Shown here piece by piece: positions 49,301-58,300 of a stretch of DNA of 64,000 bases (the stretch's first letter is position 1; each line of letters opens with the position of its first letter). The translations under genes were made by a program, and so were the position numbers. Under the pieces are notes generated by a model. It did not search any database and was not told the DNA's origin. It saw only the letters and a list, made by a program, of their open reading frames with translations. The stretch is taken from positions 62,001 to 126,000 of the forward strand of contig NZ_JAPDPD010000015.1 in NCBI RefSeq assembly GCF_026283965.1, in the 5' to 3' direction. The DNA is from Dyella subtropica. Lineage in GTDB: Bacteria; Pseudomonadota; Gammaproteobacteria; Xanthomonadales; Rhodanobacteraceae.

Positions 49301-52300
49301 GTCTGCACCGACATGGCCGGACCGCGCAGGTTGAGCTTGTACGCCACCCGGGTCGCCAGCGCGTCGTTGTTGTTGCCGATATTTGCCTGCAGCACCGCCA
49401 TGCCGGAGGTCAGCAGTTCCGGATGAGCGAACACATGACGCCCATAAGCGCTGCCGGCCGCGCCCGCAAAGATGCCGATCAGTCCGGGATGGCTGTCGGG
49501 ATCGCACGCGGCGTCTTCCAGCGCCTCCCAGGCGCATTCGAGGAACTGGCGATGCTGCGGATCGATGAGCTCGGCCTCGCGCGGCGAATAGCCGAACAGC
49601 CTCGCATCGAAGAGATCGAAGTCCGCGACGTCATAGCCGGCCCGCACATAGTTGGGATCGCGCAGCTTCGATGCGCCGACCCCGGCTTCGCGCAATTCCG
49701 CTTCGCTGTAGAACGTCACCGATTCCACGCCGGCGCTGACGTTCTCCCACAGCTCCTGCGGGCTCCTCGCGCCCGGAAAGCGTCCGGACATGCCGACCAG
49801 GGCGATATCGCGGGACGCGCTCCCGCCCCTTATCCGTTCGCGACGCTCGGCCAGCAGCCGGCCGGCGTGCTGACTCGCGGGTTCTTCCGCCGTGGGCGAC
49901 AGGTAACGGACCAAGGCATCGATCGTCGGCGCCTCGAACAGCACCACCTGGCGCAGCTCGACGTCGAGTTCCTTGCGCAACTCGGCAACGACTTGCAAAC
50001 CCACCAGCGAATTGCCGCCGAGATCGAAGAAATTATCCTTGGTGCCGATCTCGTCGATACCCAACGCACGCTGCCAGATAGCGGCGATCTTGCGCTCCAG
50101 CTCATTGCTGGCCGCTACGAACTGGCTGGACAGCGCCGGGCGCGGATAGGCGGTCGGGCGGCGGCCGCGTGTCTGCTGCACCGCGCTGGAAATGGTGGTA
50201 ACCGAGCAGCTGTTGCTGCCCTCGATCATCGCCACCGCATCCTCGGGCAGCAGGATCATCTGCGGTGCATCGATGGCGAGGATGCGGCGGATGCCTTCCA
50301 TGCCCTCTTCGAAGCTGATGCCGAACTGCCGGCGGTGCTGCTTGAGCGCCTCCTGCATTTCCGGCTGATAGCCCTTCAGGCCATCGCTCCAGGCATCCCA
50401 CTGCCATTCACCGAAATTGATCGCCACCGTCATGCCATGCTTCGCATGATGACGCTGCGCGAACGCGTCCATGAAGGCGTTGGCCGCGCAGTAATCGATT
50501 TGGCCGGGGCCGCCGCCCACGATCGCCGCGATCGACGAAACCAGGACCATGAAGTCCAGATCCACGCCGGAGAACGCATGGTCGAGCGCCAGCGTGCCCT
50601 GGATCTTCGGCGCCATGACAGCTGCCGCAGCCTGTGCGGTTTTCAGCTGGGTCAGGCCCTGGCCTGGCAGGCCGGCCGCGTGGAATACACCGTTGATGGT
50701 GCCGAACCGCGCGAGCGCCTGGCGCACGGCGTCATCCATCTGCGCCGGATCGGCGACATCGGCGGTGATGATCAGAACCTCCGCACCGGCCTCGATCAGG
50801 CCACCGATCTTGCGCACGCGCTCAGTGACCTGGTCTTCCTTGCCCGCGGCAAGGATTCCGGCCCATGCCTCGCGCGGCGGCAAGCCGGAACGACCCACCA
50901 GTACAAGCTTCGCGTTCCGGGTTCGGTACACATAGTCGGCAAAAGCGAAGCCGATGCCGCCCAGGCCACCGGTAACGAAATAGACGCCGCCTTCCTTCAG
51001 CCGAGGCACTTCATCGTGCGGCGCCTCGATCTGCACCGGCGCGACGAACGGTACCCAGCGCTGGCCGTCGCGGAAGGCACTGAATTGATCCTCTCCACCG
51101 GACAGGATTTCCGCGGCGAGGCGCATGCCCAATCGCTCCGCATCCCAGGCTTCTTCACTGGGCGAGAACAGATCGATGCTGCGGCAGGCGACCGTCGCAT
51201 ACTCCTGGCGGATCACCTTGCATGGCCCGCGCAGCGTGGCCTTGGCCGGATGGATCGTCTCCGTGCCCAGCACCGGCTCCAGGTCGCTGGCGACGATGCA
51301 CAGCTCGGTCGGCGTGTCGGCCAGTTGCTCGCCGATCGCCTGGGCGAGATGGAACAGGCTGTAAAAGCCAGCTTCCATTTGCTCCTGCAAATGGCTCGAC
51401 ATATCCTCGTGCCAATGCTCGGCCGCCCACAGATGCACGATGCGACTGGGTGCAAGACGACGGTGCTTGAGCTCCTTCAGTACCGAGACGTAATCCGCCG
51501 CCACGGAAGGCCGCAGCAAGCAAGAGCCGTCTTCGGCGACCGTGAAGTTCTCGCCGCGCCTGACGAGCACCGTCTCGATGCCTAGCGGCTTCACTGCCGC
51601 GGCAAGCGCGTCGCCGATGCCGTCAGCGTCCGCGAAGATCAGCCAGCAGGTGCCTGCTGCGGGTGCATTCAATGCACCGTCAACGCTCCCTGAGGTCTTC
51701 CACGACGGCGCGTAGAACGAGTCGGCAAGCGCTGATTTCTCCGCCTGTGTCAGCAAGCTCCTGGCCAGCGACAAGGCCGGCAATTCGGCGTCGATCCAGT
51801 AGCGCTGGCGGTCGAAGGCATAGGTCGGCAGCGGAACCTTGAGGCGGCGTTCTTCCCGATAGAAGGATGTCCAGTCCGCTTCGATGCCAGCCAGCCACAG
51901 GCGGCCCACGGCGCTCAGCAGGTAGGCGTCGTCGCGTTGCTCCTGGAATGGCGCGCGCAGTGTCGGGATCACCGCCATGCCGCGCTCATACGCCGGGTGC
52001 TGTTTGACGAACGAGCCCAGGCTTTGACCTGCGCCAAGTTCCACCAGTACCCGACCCTTGTCCTCGCTCAACAGTGCGCCGATGCCGTCGGCAAAACGCA
52101 CGGTGCCGCACATGTGCGACACCCAGTAGTCGGCCGACGCCGCTTCCTGCGCATCGATCCAGGTGCCCGTCAGATTCGAGATGTATGGGATGGCCGGCGC
52201 CGCGAACGTCACGTTCGACAGCAACTCGCGCAGCCCTTCGGCCGCACCCTCCAGCATCGGCGAATGGAACGCATGCGTGGTCTGCAGGCGGCGGCTCACG

Positions 52301-55300
52301 ATCGACTTCGCGGCGAGAATCGCCTCGAATGAGGCGATCGCATCTTCCGCACCCGACACCACCGTCGTCTTCGGGCCATTGCAGATCGCAACCGATACCC
52401 CTTCCGGCAGCAATGCAGCGACATCCGCTTCCGCCAGCGGCACCGCCAGCATCGCCCCGCCCGGCAGCGCCTCGATCAACTTCGCGCGCAACGCCACCAG
52501 GCGCAGCGCGTCTTCCAGCTCCAGACTGCCCGCCACCGCCGCGGCCACAAACTCGCCGACGCTGTAGCCGATCATCGCCTGCGGCTGGATGCCCCAACTC
52601 ATCAGCAATTGCGCCAGGCTGTATTCGATGACGAACACCGCTGGCTGTGCCAGCCAGGTTTCCTGCAGGCGGCCTTCCGGACGCTGTTCGCCGCGCTTGA
52701 GCAGCGCCTTCAAATCCATCGACGCACGCGGCTCGCCCGACAAGCCGCCCGGCGTAAACAGCACCTCGCGCAGGTCCAGACCGATCACTGGCTCCAGCAC
52801 GGCACAGCAATGGTCCACGAGTTCACGGAACGTCGCTTCGGTTCGGTACAGATCCGCGGCCATATCCGAGTAGTGATCGCCCACACCCGGGAACATGAAC
52901 ACCACCGACGGCGTGCCGTTCGACGACAGATGACCCTGATCGCCGCCTTCCGAGAGCGCCGCAATGGCTTCGCCTCGTTCGTTGCACACCACTGCCTTGC
53001 GGTATTCCAGCCGCTTGCGCCCCGTCTGCAGCGTATAGGCCACATCCGCCAGATCCTGCTCGGGATGTTCCTGCAGATGCGCACTCAATCGTGCCGACGC
53101 ACCATCGAGCGACGCCTGCGTCTTGGCCGATAACAACAGCAACTGCGCTGCGCGCGACGGACCGGACGGCTCGACCTCCGGCGCCTGTTCCAGAATGAAA
53201 TGCACATTCGTGCCGCCCACACCCAGCGTCGTCACGCCCGCGCGCCACGGCGACGCCGAGGCCGGCAGCTCCTGCCGCTGGTTGCTGACCACGAAGGGAC
53301 TGTTGGCCAGGTCGATCTTGGGATTGGGCCGCTCGAAATGCAGGGTCGGCGGCACCACGCCGGTCTTCAGCACATGAGTCGCTTTGATCACGCCGATCAC
53401 GCCCGCGGCGCGGTCGGTGTGGCCGATATTGGGCTTGATCGAACCCAGCGCGCAGTAACCCACCTTGTCGGTGCTTTCGCGATACGCCTTGGTCAGCGCC
53501 GCCACTTCGATCGGGTCGCCCAGCTCGGTCGCCGTGCCATGGGCTTCGACATAGTGGATATCGCCCGCGCTCAGCCCCGCATGGTCGAGCGCCATCGAAA
53601 TCACTTCGGACTGCTGCTCAACGCTCGGCGCCGTAAATCCCGCCTTGAGCGAACCGTCATTATTGACGGCCGAACCCTTGATCACCGCATGGATGGTGTC
53701 GCCATCCTCAAGCGCATCCTCCAGCGGCTTCAGCAGCACCAGGCCGATGCCGTCGGAGAACACGGTGCCCTGCGCCCGCGCATCGAAGGTCCGCGTAAGG
53801 CCATCGGGAGAAGCCTGGTTACCAGGCTCGTACAGATAGCCGATCGCACTGGGAACGCGCAGGGAGATGCCGCCCGCCAACGCCATGTCGGACTCGCCCG
53901 CGCGCAGGCTCTGGCACGCCAGATGGATGGCGACGCCCGAGGTCGAGCAGTACGTGCCGACCGAAAGGCTCGGCCCGCGCAGATTGAGCTTGTAGGAGAC
54001 GCGCGTGGCGAGCGAATCCTGGGTGTTGGCCAGATAGGTATCGAACTCGTTCAGCCCTTCCCACAGCGCACGATCCAGGAACAGGCCCGCCTGGTATTCG
54101 CTGGGCGTGGTGCCGGCAAAGACGGCGATCGAGCCCTCGTAGCGATGCGAATCGTAGCCCGCATGCTCCAGGGTCTCCCACGCGGTCTCCAGCATCAGGC
54201 GATGCTGCGGGTCCATCAATTCCGCTTCGCGCGGGCTGATCCCGAACACGCCCGCATCGAACAGATCGATGCCGGAGACGACGCCTCGCACCTTCACGTA
54301 GGCGGGGTTGTGCACGAGTGCCGGATCGACGCCGGCCGCGCGCAATTCGTCGTCGCTGAAACGCACCAGCGATTCGACGCCGTTCAGCGCGTTGTCCCAG
54401 AGCGTGCCGATATCCGGTGCGCCCGAGGACCGGCTCGCCATGCCGATGATGGCGATATCGGAAGAGCCCGAACCACGCCTCGCCTGCCGGCGCCGCCTGG
54501 CCGAAGCGCCGGATATGGCCGGCTGGTCTTCGCCGCCGATCAACGACGCCATGCGCCGGCTGACCGCGCTGATGCTGGGCGCCTCGAAAATCAAGATCGG
54601 GGAAAGCTGCGTGTCGAACTCGCGCTGCACTTCCGCCAGGATCTGCAGTGAGACCAGCGAGTTTCCGCCCAACTCGAAGAAATTATCCTCCAGCCCGATC
54701 GCCTCGATCCCCAGCACGTCCTGGAAAACCCGGGCCACGCGCTTCTCGATCTTGCTGCTGGCCGCGACGAAGGCGGTGCTTACCGCCGGGCGCGCATAGT
54801 AGGAAAGCTTGCGCTCCGTGGTGCCGGCCGCCGGGGCTGTGGTCTTGCGGTACACCCATTGATTCAGGCGCGTCCATAGATCCGCCGTCGAGCCGATCAG
54901 CCGTGCAGAGGCATTCGAGCCCAGCACCCGGCGGACCGCCTCGGCGCCCTCTTCCGGCCACATCAGGAACGCTTCCAGCGTGGTTCCCTTGGTGTCCTGC
55001 TCGCCGCGGTCGCGCGCCCAGGTATCCCAGTTCACGGTGACCCAGCGCGTGCCCACCGCATCGCGACGCGACAGCACGAAACCATCCTCGTACGCATTCG
55101 CCGCCACATAGGCCGACAAGGCCAAGCCACCAAGCACCACCGAAATCGACGAGAACACCAGGCAGAAATCCGCTTGACGCGTGTCGAGCACGCGGCCGAG
55201 CACCTGCGTTCCGCGAACCTTCGCGCTGAAATGCGTTTCGATCTGCTCCGCCGTAAGTTCGGCGATGATGTTGTTGGACGCGGGCGTGACCAGGCCGGCG

Positions 55301-58300
55301 GCGTGGAACACGCCATGCACCTGGCCATGACGCTGTTCGATCGAGGCGAAGACTTCCTCCATCCTCGCCTCATCGGCGACATCCGCGGCAAGCACCACCA
55401 CTTCGCCGCCCGCGGCTTCCATGTCGAGCAGCTTGGCGATCTGCGCGCTGACCGGATCCTCGTTGCCATTCTCGGAGAGCCAGCGCTCCCATTGCTCCCG
55501 CTCGGGGAAGGCCCGGCGCGAGAGCAGCGCGATCTTTGCCTGGTAGCGCTGAGCCAGCATCCCGGCGATCGTCAGGCCCACGTTGCCGAGGCCGCCGGTG
55601 ATGACGTAGACACCGCCCTCGCGCAGCATGTCGCGCTCCGCCGTAACTTCATCCAGTGGCCTGGACTCGTAGCCCTGCACCAGTCGCGTGTCGCCACGCC
55701 ACGCAACCGCCACGTCGTTTGCCGGCGACAGCAGTTCCGCCAGCAAGCGGCTTGCGGAGGCCGCATCGACGCCGTCCATGTCGATACTGCGCAGCGTGAC
55801 GTTCTGGTACTCCTGCGGAATGGTGCGGATCGCGCCGATCAGCGTGGCCTTGGCCGCGCTCAGCACGTCCCTGGCACGGGCCAGATAAAGCCCGTTCGAC
55901 ACGATATCCAGCTGCACCGTCGCCGTGGACCGGCCTTCGCCCAGCGCTTTCATCAGCGCCAACAGACTCAGGTAGCCACGCGCCTGCAGCGTCTCTTCAC
56001 CATCCTCCGCGGTCAGGCCGCCCAGGTGGACGATCCGGCTCGGCACAAAACCTTCGCTGCGCATCTGGCCGATCGCCTGCCGCAGGCGCTCGGGATCGGA
56101 CGCAACTTCCGTCGACACGAGTCGCTTCGAGCGGCCATGCAAGCCCCCGCCCACCGCTTCGCCCGCGGGGCTGTCCGCGCACAGCACGAGCCAGTTGGCC
56201 GCGCCGGCATCTGCGTCAGCTTGCGGCGCCGGTGATTCGCTCCACGTTTCCGCGTAGAACCACTTTCCGATATCCGCCACCTTCCCGCCTGCACCCTGCG
56301 CGGCCGTGACGGCCTGCTGCCGCGCGTCGAGCCAATAGCGTTGGCGATCGAACAGCCAGCTGGGAAGGGAAACGTGGCTGCCCGGGGCTCCTTCGAACGG
56401 AGTCCCCCAGTTCACCGAGCCACCAGCGCACCAGAATTCGCCAAGGCTCTTGAGGAAGACAGCCTGGTCCTCCTGCGGATCGAACGCACCCCGGCAGGTG
56501 GAAACCACCAGGTGACTGCGCTGATTGAAACCAGGATGCAGGCGGGCCAGCGAGTTCAGGCTCTGCCCGGGGCCGATTTCGATCAAGGCGCCGGATTCGC
56601 GGTCGAACAGCTTTTGCAGGCAATCCGCGAATTGCACGGTTTCGCAGAGGTGGCGTCCCCAATAGGCGGGAGAGGTCGCCTCGTCCTCGCGCAGCCAGTC
56701 GCCGGTGACGTTCGACAGCACCGGAATGCGCGGAGCGGACAACGGCATCCCGCCGATCAGATCCGCCAATGCCTTAGCCACCGGCTGCATCATCGGCGAA
56801 TGGAAAGCATGCGCGGTGCCCAGCAGGCGGCTGACCACACCGTCCGCCTGCAGCCTTTCCTTGACCTGCTCGACTGCCGCGAGCGGACCGGACACGACAC
56901 TGAGGCGCGGCCCGTTGACGATGCCGATCGCCAGCTGCTTGTCTACGTCGAGATAATCGCCGAGCGCTTCGGCCGCAAGCGGTACCGCCAGCATGCCTCC
57001 AGCCGGCAATTCACCGATCAGGCGCGCGCGTGTCGCGACGATCCGAAGACCGTCTTCAAGGGAAAACACACCCGCGAGCGTCGCCGCCGTGTATTCGCCC
57101 AGGCTGTAGCCGACGCAGGCTCCCGGCTCGATGCCCCAGGCTTCCAGCAGGCGCGCCAGCGCGTATTCCAGTACGAATACGGCCGGCTGAGCCAGCTCGG
57201 TCTGCGCCAGGATGCCGAGGTCGCGCGCTCCGGCGACCATGCGGCGGAAAGCATCGCCCGCATTGGCTTCGCGCGACGGCCGGGCCTGGAAAACGTCCAG
57301 CAGATCGAGACCAAGTTCGGCCTTCAACCAGCCGCAGCAATAATCCACCCAATGGCGGAATACCGGCTCGGCCTGATAAAGGCCCTGCCCCATACCAAGG
57401 TAGTGATCGCCGACGCCGGCAAAAACAAAGGCCGGCTGCGCACCGGGAGAAAGCAGGCGCTCCGCCTTCGCGAGCAAGGGACTGGCGCCATGGTTTGCAT
57501 CCGCGATGACGACGGCGCGGTTCGGGTAGGGTTCGCGCTTCGTCAGCGTATAGGCGAGGTTGCGCCGGAATGGCACGTCGCCGTTCTGCAAGCTCTGATC
57601 GAGCACGCGGCGCGCGCGTTCCAGGCCGCTGACGGTCCGCGCCGACACAGGGAAAGCGCGAAAGGTAGTCGCATCGTCCGGCTCGGGCGCCAGCGGAGCC
57701 GCCTCCAGCACCACGTGCACATTGGTGCCGCCGAAGCCGAACGCACTGACGCCGGCCAGCGGCGGTCGCGAGGTGGCTGGCCAGGGAGTCAGTGCGGTGA
57801 CGACTTCGATCGCCGTCTTCTCGAAACCGATGCGCGGATTCGGCCGCTCGAAATGCAGCGAGGCGGGAATCTGGCGATGCTGCATCGCCAGCACGGTCTT
57901 GATCATGCCGGCCATGCCGGCAGCCGCTTCAAGATGGCCCAGGTTGGTCTTCACCGAACCGATCAGGCACTTGCGACCAGCGGGCCGCCCCTGCTCCAGC
58001 ACGGCGGACAAAGCAGCGACCTCGATGACATCGCCTATCGGCGTCGCGGTGCCATGCGCCTCGACATAGTCGACGTCCGCTGGCGCGATCGCCGCCGCCT
58101 CGTAGGCGGCCTCCAGCATCGCCTCCTGGGCCGCGCGGTTCGGCGTGGTGAGCGCAAGCGTCCTGCCGTCCTGATTGATCGCACTGCCGCGGATCAAGCC
58201 GTAAATACGATCGCCGTCCGCCTGCGCTTGCGCATAGGTCTTGAGCACGATCGCCGCCGCGCCTTCGCTGCGGACATAGCCGTTCGCATCCGCATCGAAG

